Source of the DNA: Planctomycetes bacterium B3_Pla
GTDB taxonomy: Bacteria; Planctomycetota; Phycisphaerae; Sedimentisphaerales; Anaerobacaceae
NCBI GenBank assembly: GCA_005223045.1
Contig: NJBM01000004.1
Span: forward strand, 248,001-312,000
Direction: 5' to 3'
DNA length: 64,000 nt
Shown here: in pieces, positions 9,136-17,588 of the stretch
How the letters are laid out: the number at the start of each line of letters is the position of its first letter
Position numbering within the stretch: the first letter of the stretch is position 1
Position numbers and translations under genes: made by a program
Notes under the pieces: generated by a model
Told to the model about the DNA's origin: nothing
Seen by the model: only the letters and a program-made list of their open reading frames with translations
Databases searched by the model: none

Positions 9136-10899
9136 CTACACTTGCTCCGTCATCGTTTCTTTTACGATCTCGTCTATTGTGGTTATGCCGTCGTAAACTG
9201 CGGCCATGCCGTTCTCACGCAACAGTATCATCCCGTTTTTCTGGGCCGCGTCGCGCAAAACCCCGGTCGAACCCTGGTTCATAATCAATTCACGGATTTC
9301 ATCGTTAAATACCATTATTTCGAAAAGGCCTATTCGCCCCTTGTAGCCGGTGCCGTTGCACTTGCTGCAGCCTCGGCCATAGAAGAACTTCTTGCCTTTG
9401 ATGTCGTCCGGGGTAAGTTGTAACTCCGTTAACTGAGCTTCGGTTGGCTCAAACTGGGTCTTGCACTTGAGGCATATCCTTCTGATCAGGCGCTGAGCGA
9501 CGATGCCTTCGACAGTCGCGGTAATAAGAAACGGCTCGACGCCCAAATCCAAAAGTCGCGCCACCGAACTCGGGGCATCATTTGTGTGCAAAGTCGTAAA
9601 CACCACGTGACCTGTCAGGGAGGCCTGCGCCGCGATTTCCGCCGTTTCGAGGTCACGAATCTCGCCGACCAGGATGATGTCCGGGTCCTGACGCAGGATC
9701 GAGCGCAAGCACCGTGCAAACGTCAACCCTATGGCCGGCCTCATTTGAACCTGGACCAGGCCGTCAACGTCATATTCCACGGGGTCCTCTGTGGTGATTA
9801 TCTTAGTCGCAATGTCGTTAAGCTCGTTCAATGCCGAGTAAAGAGTCGTCGTTTTGCCGCACCCGGTGGGCCCGGTGACGATTATGATGCCGTTAGGTTT
9901 GCGGATAAGCTTGCGGACCGTCTCGTGGTCCCGCTGGCTCAGGCCAAGCTCTGCCAGATTAAAACTTGCCTGACTTCTATCCAGAACACGAAGCACAACG
10001 CTTTCTCCGAACATTGTCGGCAGAACGCTGACGCGCAAGTCAATCGGATTGCCCTGGACGGTCAGTGATATTCGCCCATCCTGCGGCAGACGCCTCTCCG
10101 CAATATCCAGGTCCGCCATGACCTTTATACGCGAACTCAGCGCCGCGGCAATGTACTTCGGAGGAGGCACCATTTCGTACAGCACGCCGTCGATGCGGTA
10201 GCGCATCTTGTACTCGTCCTCGAACGGCTCAAAATGAATGTCCGATGCCTTATCGCGAATTGCCTGCAGCAACACCAGGTTCAGAAGCTTCTTAACGGGG
10301 TTTGACTCGGACAGCTCCTTCAACTCATCCAGGTCGATACTCTGGTTCCTGCCTTCGAATTCCGCGAGGAACGTGTCGCCCTGGATCTCGTCTATCAGCT
10401 CGTTGATGTTCTCGTCCTTGGTCTCATAATATTTGGTCAGAGTTTTTTCCAGCGCATCAGGGTCGGTTATCTTCGCGGTGACCTTAAAGCCCATCAGCGT
10501 GCTCAAATCGTCGGTAGCTCTGAAATTCTCAGGATTGTCGAGCGCAACGCTCAATTCATTTCGCGATTGGTTGTATTCGATCGGCACGATGTGGTACGTC
10601 TTTGCCATTTGTGCCGGAACCCTTTCAACTACATCGGCGGGGATATCAAGCCCATCCAGGCTCACATACTCCATTCCGCGCTGGGCCCCCAACGCTAATT
10701 GCAGTTGGCTCTCGTCTACCAGCCCCAGTTCGCGAAAAATCTGGCCTATCTGCACTCCCTGCCGCTGGGCCTGGATTTTCAGGCATTCGTGAATCTTCTC
10801 TCTATTGAGAATGCCCATTTTTATGAGGATTCTACCAAGGGTCCTGCCCTTGAGCTGTTCTATGGGAGGCATTTTTTGGACTGCATTTGTCTTTCCCAT
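9136..10899 (-). CDS. gspE: type II secretion/pilus assembly ATPase GspE/PilB
   Basis: 587 residues. An N-terminal MshEN-type domain (about residues 15-165, with GRTLGRILIKMGILNREK; such domains can bind c-di-GMP) precedes the ATPase core. Walker A GPTGCGKTTTLYS (about 342-354), Asp box TTEDPVEY, Walker B ILVGEIRD, His box TTLHTNDAPSS, and the zinc-binding pair CLKCK / CSKCNGTGYKGRIG. All catalytic residues look intact, so this should be the hexameric cytoplasmic motor for the pseudopilus. AAAGGA lies upstream of the ATG. It heads the operon that continues through gspF and the pseudopilins; the secretin gspD is not in the window. Confidence 0.93.
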   Translation of the reverse strand: MGKTNAVQKMPPIEQLKGRTLGRILIKMGILNREKIHECLKIQAQRQGVQIGQIFRELGLVDESQLQLALGAQRGMEYVSLDGLDIPADVVERVPAQMAKTYHIVPIEYNQSRNELSVALDNPENFRATDDLSTLMGFKVTAKITDPDALEKTLTKYYETKDENINELIDEIQGDTFLAEFEGRNQSIDLDELKELSESNPVKKLLNLVLLQAIRDKASDIHFEPFEDEYKMRYRIDGVLYEMVPPPKYIAAALSSRIKVMADLDIAERRLPQDGRISLTVQGNPIDLRVSVLPTMFGESVVLRVLDRSQASFNLAELGLSQRDHETVRKLIRKPNGIIIVTGPTGCGKTTTLYSALNELNDIATKIITTEDPVEYDVDGLVQVQMRPAIGLTFARCLRSILRQDPDIILVGEIRDLETAEIAAQASLTGHVVFTTLHTNDAPSSVARLLDLGVEPFLITATVEGIVAQRLIRRICLKCKTQFEPTEAQLTELQLTPDDIKGKKFFYGRGCSKCNGTGYKGRIGLFEIMVFNDEIRELIMNQGSTGVLRDAAQKNGMILLRENGMAAVYDGITTIDEIVKETMTEQV

Positions 10900-11243
10900 C
10901 GGTCACATCCTTTAGCTAACACCATTGAAACCAGCATTATTATACACCACTAAAACCTTTTTGGCAAATAAATTATCATTTGGACAGTTAGTTATTAAGA
11001 CTAATCCAAGTCCTTGTCTTCTCAACTGATTACGGCTAAGAACTCGCCTTTGCTGCAAACAGGCACAGAAAAAATGTGCTGGAGATACGGTAGCATCATT
11101 TGCATAGAAAATGGCATGAATCGCACAGGTTGCCGACCGAAAACCACTGCAACAGGATGTGAATATAGGCAGTGTGAGGGGTTTGAGTGAGGGGGCGAAT
11201 TTGAATCTTCGCCGCCGCGGGGCTTCATGCAAGGCACGAAATA
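10900..11243. other. intergenic region without a supported gene
   Basis: About 340 bp between the end of an exported-protein gene and the start of gspE, both on the minus strand. The first part upstream of gspE is AT-rich and probably holds the operon promoter, but no clear -35/-10 pair stands out. A minus-strand open frame (10912-11259) has compositional features of non-coding DNA, with no start signal or recognisable fold. Confidence 0.5.
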
Positions 11244-11882
11244 CTACCTCATGATCCAACGTTTTCCCTTATACACCAGGCTGGCATCCGACCGCAAAGC
11301 CGCATCGCTTCTGAGGGCGTAGTTCAACTCAAGCGTTTTTCTCAGGAAAACTCTGATCGGCTCATCGTTTTTATCTTTTGAGACCGGGTGGTCGATGGCG
11401 GCCGTCTCGTTACTCAGGCCCGTTACAAACAGTTTGATATTCTTGGCTTGTGAGTCAAAATCAGGCCAAACAACGGCTATGTCCTTAGTGTTGTCTTCGC
11501 CCTCAAGGATTTTGTTTCCGGCTTTGTCTAAGCGTTCGAGAAATGGGTATCTGCTCCTGTGGCGCTTTCTTATCTGCTCGAAAAGCGCCGGTGATACGAA
11601 TTTGCCCGCTGTGGTGATCTGAAAATTGTCAGTCATCAAATCGCACCTGGGATAGAAATCAACGTCGTAGCCCGTGTTGTTGGTGAGGGTGATTATCGTG
11701 TACCAGAAGCGTGCAGGTTGGTTATCGGAACTGCGCCCAAAAACGATTTGCTGCGGATGAGTGAACTCAATGTTTACAGTCCATTGCCCCGGGGCCGGCA
11801 CGATAGCCGGCTCGGGTGCAGCGAAACTCACACAAGCTGCTACCGCCCAAATTCCCAAAATACCACAAAAAACCCTTTTCAT
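11244..11882 (-). CDS. exported protein of unknown function
   Basis: 212 residues from ATG 11882, preceded by GAGGG at about 7 bases; a longer start at 11906 would put eight residues before the signal peptide. The N-terminus MKRVFCGILGIWAVAACVSFA is a signal peptide, probably cleaved before APEPA. The mature part has beta-rich segments, including PGQWTVNIEFTHPQQIVF and TIITLTNNTGYDVDFYPR. It then has a helical FEQIRKRHRSRYP segment and further strands. The pattern suggests a periplasmic beta-sandwich, but I recognise no family. It lies upstream of the secretion operon on the same strand, 340 bp away, so a link is possible but unproved. Confidence 0.7.
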   Translation of the reverse strand: MKRVFCGILGIWAVAACVSFAAPEPAIVPAPGQWTVNIEFTHPQQIVFGRSSDNQPARFWYTIITLTNNTGYDVDFYPRCDLMTDNFQITTAGKFVSPALFEQIRKRHRSRYPFLERLDKAGNKILEGEDNTKDIAVVWPDFDSQAKNIKLFVTGLSNETAAIDHPVSKDKNDEPIRVFLRKTLELNYALRSDAALRSDASLVYKGKRWIMR

Positions 11883-12118
11883 CGCATCGCCCTCATCAGA
11901 AAACAATGTCTCTTTTTCCTTATATGAAGCCCAAACGGGCTATCAGACTATATTTTACACTAATATCATCGGGAAACCAAGAAGATTTTGCCTATCATTT
12001 CAGATCGACGGCTAAATTTATTACTGTGTGCAAAACTGTTGCCCGATGACATAAATTTGGTTATTTTATGCTGCGGGCGGGTGAACGTAATTATCAGCTT
12101 GAACACGGGTAATTGAAA

Positions 12119-13510
12119 ATGATGGACGAACAGAGGCAATTGCTGCGGCGGATTGAGCGTCTGCTTGAGTCCGGAGATATGCGGGCCCTGGCTGAGCTGC
12201 TCGCCGAGAAGCGAAGCAGCGATATTGCCGAGATTGTCGAGCTTGTTGACAACGAGCAAAGGCGCGCCATTTTCGACGCCATGGACGACCCGATGTCAGC
12301 GGAGGTCCTGGAAAAGGTTGACGAGGCGACCAGGGCCGAACTTTTCGAGCTGCTCAAAGATGAGGAGCTAAGCAGCCTGATCAGCGAGCTTGATCCTGAC
12401 GACGCCGCCGACATCCTTTCCGAGCTGCCCGAAGAAGAAAGGGCCGAGCTGCTCAAGAGCATACCCCCGGCCGAATCGGCGGAAATCAAGGAATTGATGA
12501 GCTACTCCGAGGACTCGGCCGGCGGAATCATGGACCCCCACGTAATAAGCGTTCCGGAGGATGCCACCGTTGCCGAGGCTGTCGATGAGATCCGTGCCGC
12601 CGATATTGATGAGGATTTCTTTTCCGTTTATGTTGTGAATAAGGCCCGGCGGTTCCTCGGAGATGTTCGTGTGCGGTTTCTGCTGAGCCGTCCGGCAGGG
12701 ACAAAGATCGCAGAGTTGATAGACCCTGATACAATTTATGTCAATGTCAATGCAGACCAGGAAGAAGTCAGGAATATATTCAGCAAGAACGACCTGATCG
12801 TAGTGCCGGTTCTTGACAGGGGCCACAAGCTGGTCGGGCGAATCACTGCCGACCGTGTCATCGAGGTTGCCGAGGAAGAAGCCGCCGAAGACTTGTACAC
12901 GATGGCGGGCACGGATCCGGATGAGCTTGATACAGTCTCGGTGTTCCATGCAGCCCGTGTGAGAATGACCTGGCTGCTTCCCTGCCTGATCGGGACCGGC
13001 GTTACTGCTGTGGCCCTAATGATCTTCCACGACAAGTTTTCTGTTGAAAACTTGCCCCTTGTGTACACTGCTGCACTTTTTTTTGTGCCGATGATTGCCG
13101 CAATCAGCGGCAACGCGGGCTTGCAGACTTCTGCGATTGTGGTTTCCGGATTGGCAACGGGTCACCTCGTGGCGTTGAGATTCGGCCAGGTCTTTGCACG
13201 CGAGGTGCGAATCGCTCTTCTTGTGGCCTTGAGTTGTGGTTTGTTGGGCGGCATAGCCTGCGCGGTCCTGACCAACTCAGATAGTGCGGAAAACGCCGTA
13301 GAGCCTGTACGACTTGTCTTTGCGGTTAGTGTTGCCATGTTTTCGGCGATCATGGTCGCGACCACGCTCGGGCTGTTTCTGCCGTTTCTGTTTCGCCGGA
13401 TAGGTATAGACCCGGCCATAAGCTCCGGCCCGCTGGTCACCACCGCAAACGATTCGATAAGCGTGGCAATTTACATGAGCTTAACTCTGCTGTTGGCGAC
13501 AATGAATTGA
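12119..13510 (+). CDS. mgtE: magnesium transporter MgtE
   Basis: 463 residues from ATG 12119 (a second ATG follows at 12122, a TTG precedes at 12113; no strong ribosome-binding site decides). The N-terminal helical domain is acidic with ELDPDDAADILSELPEEER, then a CBS-domain pair (MSYSEDSAGGIMDPHVISVPE opens the first). The connecting helix leads to five membrane segments from about residue 280, with PMIAAISGNAGLQTSAIVV and the conserved PLVTTANDSISVAIY end. This is the complete MgtE architecture: an inner-membrane Mg2+ channel gated by Mg2+ binding in the cytosolic domains. No Mg2+ riboswitch was recognised in the 230 bp upstream. Confidence 0.93.
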   Translation: MMDEQRQLLRRIERLLESGDMRALAELLAEKRSSDIAEIVELVDNEQRRAIFDAMDDPMSAEVLEKVDEATRAELFELLKDEELSSLISELDPDDAADILSELPEEERAELLKSIPPAESAEIKELMSYSEDSAGGIMDPHVISVPEDATVAEAVDEIRAADIDEDFFSVYVVNKARRFLGDVRVRFLLSRPAGTKIAELIDPDTIYVNVNADQEEVRNIFSKNDLIVVPVLDRGHKLVGRITADRVIEVAEEEAAEDLYTMAGTDPDELDTVSVFHAARVRMTWLLPCLIGTGVTAVALMIFHDKFSVENLPLVYTAALFFVPMIAAISGNAGLQTSAIVVSGLATGHLVALRFGQVFAREVRIALLVALSCGLLGGIACAVLTNSDSAENAVEPVRLVFAVSVAMFSAIMVATTLGLFLPFLFRRIGIDPAISSGPLVTTANDSISVAIYMSLTLLLATMN

Positions 13511-13523
13511 GAATTGGGAATGA

Positions 13524-13745
13524 AGAATGTCATTGCGAGCCCGAACGCAGTGAGGGCGCGGCAATCTCTGATGTCCCGGGAGTCGAGATTGCTTCGTCGC
13601 TTCGCTCCTCCTAAGAAAATAGACTTCTCTTTGCGGTGTGGGGATTGAGATTGCCGCAGTCGCTGCGCTCCTTCGCAATGACAGGAGTGGGCTGTTTTCT
13701 TCTCTATACATCCTGAGAATCAGGTCAGGTGCTCGCAATGACAGC
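13524..13745. repeat. dispersed intergenic repeat cluster
   Basis: Between mgtE and the HEAT gene lies a series of related pieces: TCATTGCGAGC near 13530, CGCGGCAATCT near 13558, GAGATTGCTTCGTCGC near 13583, GAGATTGCCGCAGTCGC near 13647, TTCGCAATGACAG near 13672 and CTCGCAATGACAG near 13732. These are partial inverted copies of one palindromic element (TCATTGCGAG.../...CTCGCAATGA). Such elements occur as scattered non-coding repeats in many bacterial genomes. The array probably folds and separates the convergent genes. The repeat may reach the 3' end of the HEAT gene. Confidence 0.7.
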
Positions 13746-13749
13746 CACT

Positions 13750-14220
13750 CTAAATTCTTCGTCTCGTGCCGATTCCGCGCCTCATGTCGGTTCTCGCCCT
13801 TGGTTTCCTCTCGTGCGAGATTTCCCGGATTCTCGTTTTTTTCTGCGTCTGTTTCTTTGTGACAGTCCCACCCGGTACTTTCCGGTCCAATAGCTGCAAG
13901 GCATTTCGACACACCTGCCTCGCGGAATTGTCACGATGTTTCAGTCCCTGGTTGAGAACCTCCAGGGCCATCTTCTTCATCCTGCCGTGCATCTTTCTCA
14001 GCCCATACGCGGCTGCATTCTTCGCCGTTACATGGAAGCCGCCGAACAGAACACCTTTCAGGATTTCCAGCCCGTCCTCCTGCATCCAGGACAAGTTGTA
14101 AGCCGCCCGCCGTCTGGTAGATGCGTCGGACGACTGCAACTGTTCTGCGAGCTTGCGAAGAAGCCTGATTGACGCCTCTTCCTTTTCTCGATCTGAAAGT
14201 TTTTCTGTTACTGACTCCAT
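13750..14220 (-). CDS. small HEAT-repeat protein
   Basis: 156 residues from ATG 14220. Two or three helix pairs of HEAT type are visible (SSDASTRRRAAYNLSWMQED; HVTAKNAAAYGLRKMHGRMK; HRDNSARQVCRNALQLL). The last ~40 residues are strongly basic (KKQTQKKTRIREISHERK...), suggesting nucleic-acid or ribosome contact or a read-through into repeat-derived DNA. HEAT proteins are scaffolds, so no specific role can be given. Two direct copies of AGGGTGTTTTT sit immediately before the start codon; the nearer copy can serve as a weak ribosome-binding site. Confidence 0.7.
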   Translation of the reverse strand: MESVTEKLSDREKEEASIRLLRKLAEQLQSSDASTRRRAAYNLSWMQEDGLEILKGVLFGGFHVTAKNAAAYGLRKMHGRMKKMALEVLNQGLKHRDNSARQVCRNALQLLDRKVPGGTVTKKQTQKKTRIREISHERKPRARTDMRRGIGTRRRI

Positions 14221-14568
14221 AAAAACACCCTAAAAACACCCTATAATATATCGGCAGGGGGGTGCGAATTACTGAAGTCGATTTGTTTTTTTACGCCATT
14301 GGGGCGTGTAAAGCGGTTATTTCTGCCGGGTTTTCACCGATTTGCACCCATTTTGTAGTCCGTTGGCGGCGCCTCGGCGCTCAGAAGCCTCGGCAAATGT
14401 CGGAAACCTGCTAAAATCCGGATGGTCCGTGTACCATATATGTCTGCGGGCATGCACACAAGCAGTGCCGTGACGTTGCAAGCCGCCGCGACATGCTTTG
14501 AGAACTGCGGCCGGGAAGAATTCCCCGGTGATTCGCGTGAGAAAATCGATATTGTTCGGGCATCAAGG
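14221..14568. other. intergenic region between divergent genes
   Basis: Upstream of both the HEAT gene (minus) and pilT (plus). Next to the HEAT start are two direct 11-bp copies (AAAAACACCCT on the plus strand, 14221-14243), followed by TATAATATAT, which read on the minus strand gives an AT-rich -10-like stretch. No open frame with coding character was found in the rest. Confidence 0.4.
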
Positions 14569-14596
14569 TTGACAGCCCGCCGTGAAATCCTATAAT
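14569..14596 (+). promoter_or_regulatory. sigma-70-type promoter upstream of pilT
   Basis: A perfect TTGACA (14569-14574) and perfect TATAAT (14591-14596) are separated by 16 bp. It lies about 125 bp before the pilT start and faces the right way to drive pilT and the two following genes. The long leader between promoter and start has no recognised structure. Confidence 0.7.
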
Positions 14597-14722
14597 ATAG
14601 TGTATAAGGGTATGTCTTTGCAAATCTTATGATAGGACGAGTGCTCTTCTATGTGACGATCAGCAGCCAGGCCGGTCGTTGCCGGAAGAGTCGTTTTATA
14701 AGCGTTTGAACTGGCTATAATT

Positions 14723-15856
14723 ATGGATACGGGACAACCTATCGACGGCCGGCAGAATTCCGGTCATGAGCCTGCGCTGAACAAATTTTTCAGGGCCGCG
14801 GTCAAAACCCGGGCCAGCGATCTGCACCTGAAGGTGGGTCAGCCTCTGAAACTGCGCCTCTTCGGGAAGTTGAAGAACACTACCGGCGAAATAATAACGG
14901 CCGAGAGGATGGAGGAACTGGCCTGCGAAATACTCACTCCGGCCCAGAAAGAGTTTTTCCACAAGCACGGGACGCTGGATTTTGCTCATGAAATTGACGG
15001 CGAGCATCGTTTCCGCGTGAATTTGTTCCGCCAGCGGGGGATGATCAGCCTTGCGGCACGATGTGTCAACACGGTCATCCCGCCTTTTGACGAGTTGCAT
15101 TTGCCGCCTGTGCTGGAGAAGATATGCGACAGCAGTCAGGGACTGGTCCTTGTAGTCGGGCCTACGGGCTGCGGCAAGACCACGACAATCGCATCGATGA
15201 TAGACTACATAAACCGCACTCAATCCTGTCACATAGTCACGGTCGAAGACCCTATCGAATATCTGTTCAAGGACCAAAAAGCGATAATTTCTCAACGGGA
15301 AATCGGGATCGACACGAAAGACTTTGAGGAAGCGCTGACGTATCTGATGCGGCAAGACCCCGACGTGGTCTTTGTCGGCGAAATGCGGGATGCCACGACC
15401 GTCTCTGCCGGGATGAGGGCCACCGAAACGGGGCACCTTGTCTTCGGTACGATGCACTCGGCCAATGCGGCCCAGGCTGTCCATCGGCTCCTGGACCTGT
15501 TCCCGCAGGACGAGCGAGACCTGATAAGGCAGGCTTTGAGCATAGCCATCAGGGCAATCGTCAGCCAGGTATTGCTGCCGTGCCTGACCGAAGGCGTGGA
15601 CAGGATACCTGCCGTGGAGGTTCTAATCGCAAACGCTTCGACCAGGAAACTCATCGCTGAAGATCGTGAAACCGATTTGCCCAGCGTTATACGCAGTTCC
15701 CAGGGCGAAGGTATGCAGGATCTGACATATAACCTTTGTGACCTGGTCAAAGATGGATTGGTCGATCCCAAGGACGCGTACAAATACGCACCGAACAAAG
15801 AAGAATTGAGAATGGCGCTAAAGGGCATCACGACTACTACCAGCGGCATTTTGTAA
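14723..15856 (+). CDS. pilT: twitching motility/pilus retraction ATPase PilT
   Basis: 377 residues. N-terminal PAS-like domain with RASDLHLKVGQPLKLR, then Walker A GPTGCGKTTTIASMIDY (about 149-165). Other PilT marks are EDPIEYLFKDQKAIISQREIG, the Asp/His boxes (VFVGEMRDATTVSAGMRATETGH; FGTMHSANAAQAVHRLLDLF) and the AIRAIVSQVLLPC segment just before the C-terminal part. Motifs look complete, so it should power pilus or pseudopilus disassembly at the cytoplasmic membrane. It is the first of three plus-strand genes; the next starts 19 bp after it. Confidence 0.92.
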   Translation: MDTGQPIDGRQNSGHEPALNKFFRAAVKTRASDLHLKVGQPLKLRLFGKLKNTTGEIITAERMEELACEILTPAQKEFFHKHGTLDFAHEIDGEHRFRVNLFRQRGMISLAARCVNTVIPPFDELHLPPVLEKICDSSQGLVLVVGPTGCGKTTTIASMIDYINRTQSCHIVTVEDPIEYLFKDQKAIISQREIGIDTKDFEEALTYLMRQDPDVVFVGEMRDATTVSAGMRATETGHLVFGTMHSANAAQAVHRLLDLFPQDERDLIRQALSIAIRAIVSQVLLPCLTEGVDRIPAVEVLIANASTRKLIAEDRETDLPSVIRSSQGEGMQDLTYNLCDLVKDGLVDPKDAYKYAPNKEELRMALKGITTTTSGIL

Positions 15857-15875
15857 AATTAAGTGGAGTATCTTT

Positions 15876-17525
15876 ATGCTGGACCTAATTTCGGCCGCTG
15901 TCGAATACGGCGGTTACATATCTATAATCAAACTCGTTGGCTTTTTGATCCTGTTCTTTGCCTGGCTTCCGCTGGTTAGCTGGGTGTACCAGGACGCCAA
16001 GATGGAAGGGAAAGAGGCTCTCTGGGCCGGTGTCGTTCTGGGGGCGGGAGCGGTCGGTACAATAGTCTGGCTGCTTGTACCGATATTTATCGCCGGCGTG
16101 CTGTTCTATTTGATAGCCGTGGGGGGTGTATCTCTGGCCTATGTCAAACACCGCAACGCACGAGTTTTGGATTACGATCGCGTTCTGACCGTGGACCATA
16201 TTAAAAACCTGCTCGTTAGCAAGGAAAAGAAGCTTGAGGCCCTCAAGAGCTTCACTTTTGTAACGGCCAACAAGAATGAGATTCCTTTGCCTGAGCCGAG
16301 AACGGCTGATTTTTTTGGATATAAGACGTCTTTTGACATTCTCAATGATGCCATCTGGCGGCGAGCGAGCAGCGTTGCGTTTTCCCCGACAGCCGAAGAT
16401 TATAAAGTGGCTTACTATGTTGACGGCACTTCGTTGAAACAACCGAGCATAGCCAGAGATCAGATGAAACACTTCGTTACCTTTATCAAGGATCTGGCCG
16501 GTCTGGATCCCAAGGAGCGACGAAAGCCGCAGAAGGGAAGGTTCGTGATTCGCCGGGGCAAGAACGACATGCCGTGGGAGGTAATGACCGCCGGTTCGAC
16601 CGCCGGTGAACAGGTCAGGCTAAAACACATAGAGCAAGAGACAATATCAAAGCTGGACGAGATCGGCTTGATGTCCGAGCAGTTCGAGAAGCTGAGCCGG
16701 CTTGGCGATGTAAAGCAGGGACTGTGCATCGTAAGCGGGCCTGTAAAGAGCGGCGTAACAACCACGCTCTACTCGCTGCTTCGCAATCACGATGCGTTCA
16801 TGAATAGTGTCAACACGCTCGAAAGGCAGCTCTCGGGCGAGCTGCCGAACATAACTCAGAACGTCTTCACCCTCAGCGATACGGGCACGACGACGTTCGG
16901 CAAGAAGCTCCAGGCGGTAGTGAGGATGGGGCCTGACATTATCGGTGTCTCCGACTGCGATGATGCCGAGACGGCGCGTGTGGCCTGTGCGGCCGCCAGG
17001 GACGGCAAGCTCGTGTACGTTACCCTCAAGGCAGATAGCGTGATGCAGGCCCTGGGTAAGTGGATGAAGCTTGTAGGTGACAGGAGCGCCGTAGCCGAGA
17101 CGCTCCTGTGCGCGAGCAGCCAGCGGCTGGTCAGAAAACTCTGCGAGGAGTGCAAGCAGGCGTACACGCCGGACAAAGAGCTTCTGAGAAAATTCAATAT
17201 CACCGCCGACAAGAAGAAAGTGTTCTATCGTGCCGGCAAAGTGCTGTACGACAATCGCGGCAAACCCTCGACTTGCGATAACTGCCAGGGGACGGGCTTT
17301 TTTGAAAGAACGGGCGTTTTCGAGCTTGTTATTATGAATGACGGCCTGAGAAAGGTTGTCAAGCAATCAAAATCGCTGCCGGAGATCAGCGCGCAGTTCA
17401 GGCGCGCCAAAATGCTCTATCTGCAGGAACAGGTATTAAGAAAAGTCATTGAAGGAACGGTGTCGATAAACGAGATGATCAGGGTTCTTTCATCGTCCAA
17501 AACAAAGAAAGCAAAGCCAACATAG
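15876..17525 (+). CDS. membrane-anchored, degenerate GspE/PilB-like ATPase homologue
   Basis: 549 residues, ATG with GGAG upstream. Residues ~13-90 hold two to three membrane helices (IKLVGFLILFFAWLPLVSWV; then ALWAG...GVSLAYV), unusual for this cytosolic ATPase family. The remainder follows GspE/PilB, including the paired cysteines CEECKQ and CDNCQGTGFFERTGVFEL and the closing region with EGTVSINEMIRVL. The catalytic motifs are eroded: Walker A reads GPVKSGVTTTLYS (Lys of GKT replaced by Val), the EDPVE Asp box is ERQLS, Walker B reads IIGVSDCDD instead of ILVGEIRD, and the His box is TLKADS. It is probably inactive in ATP hydrolysis and may act as a membrane adaptor or pseudo-ATPase for pilus machinery. 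Confidence 0.8.
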   Translation: MLDLISAAVEYGGYISIIKLVGFLILFFAWLPLVSWVYQDAKMEGKEALWAGVVLGAGAVGTIVWLLVPIFIAGVLFYLIAVGGVSLAYVKHRNARVLDYDRVLTVDHIKNLLVSKEKKLEALKSFTFVTANKNEIPLPEPRTADFFGYKTSFDILNDAIWRRASSVAFSPTAEDYKVAYYVDGTSLKQPSIARDQMKHFVTFIKDLAGLDPKERRKPQKGRFVIRRGKNDMPWEVMTAGSTAGEQVRLKHIEQETISKLDEIGLMSEQFEKLSRLGDVKQGLCIVSGPVKSGVTTTLYSLLRNHDAFMNSVNTLERQLSGELPNITQNVFTLSDTGTTTFGKKLQAVVRMGPDIIGVSDCDDAETARVACAAARDGKLVYVTLKADSVMQALGKWMKLVGDRSAVAETLLCASSQRLVRKLCEECKQAYTPDKELLRKFNITADKKKVFYRAGKVLYDNRGKPSTCDNCQGTGFFERTGVFELVIMNDGLRKVVKQSKSLPEISAQFRRAKMLYLQEQVLRKVIEGTVSINEMIRVLSSSKTKKAKPT

Positions 17526-17588
17526 TTGTTGGTGCGTTGTGGATCGCGGGTTGAATCGCGAATCCCGCAGAAAACCGGAGACATTGTA

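Noticed and set aside
10912-11259. 115-codon minus-strand frame upstream of gspE
   Set aside because: Rich in Cys, Ser, His and Pro with no start signal; overlaps the 3' end of the exported-protein gene. Resembles translated non-coding DNA.
11883-12118. Possible Mg2+ (M-box) riboswitch before mgtE
   Set aside because: The region is long enough, but I could not find the conserved M-box helices or a terminator. A covariance-model search would decide.
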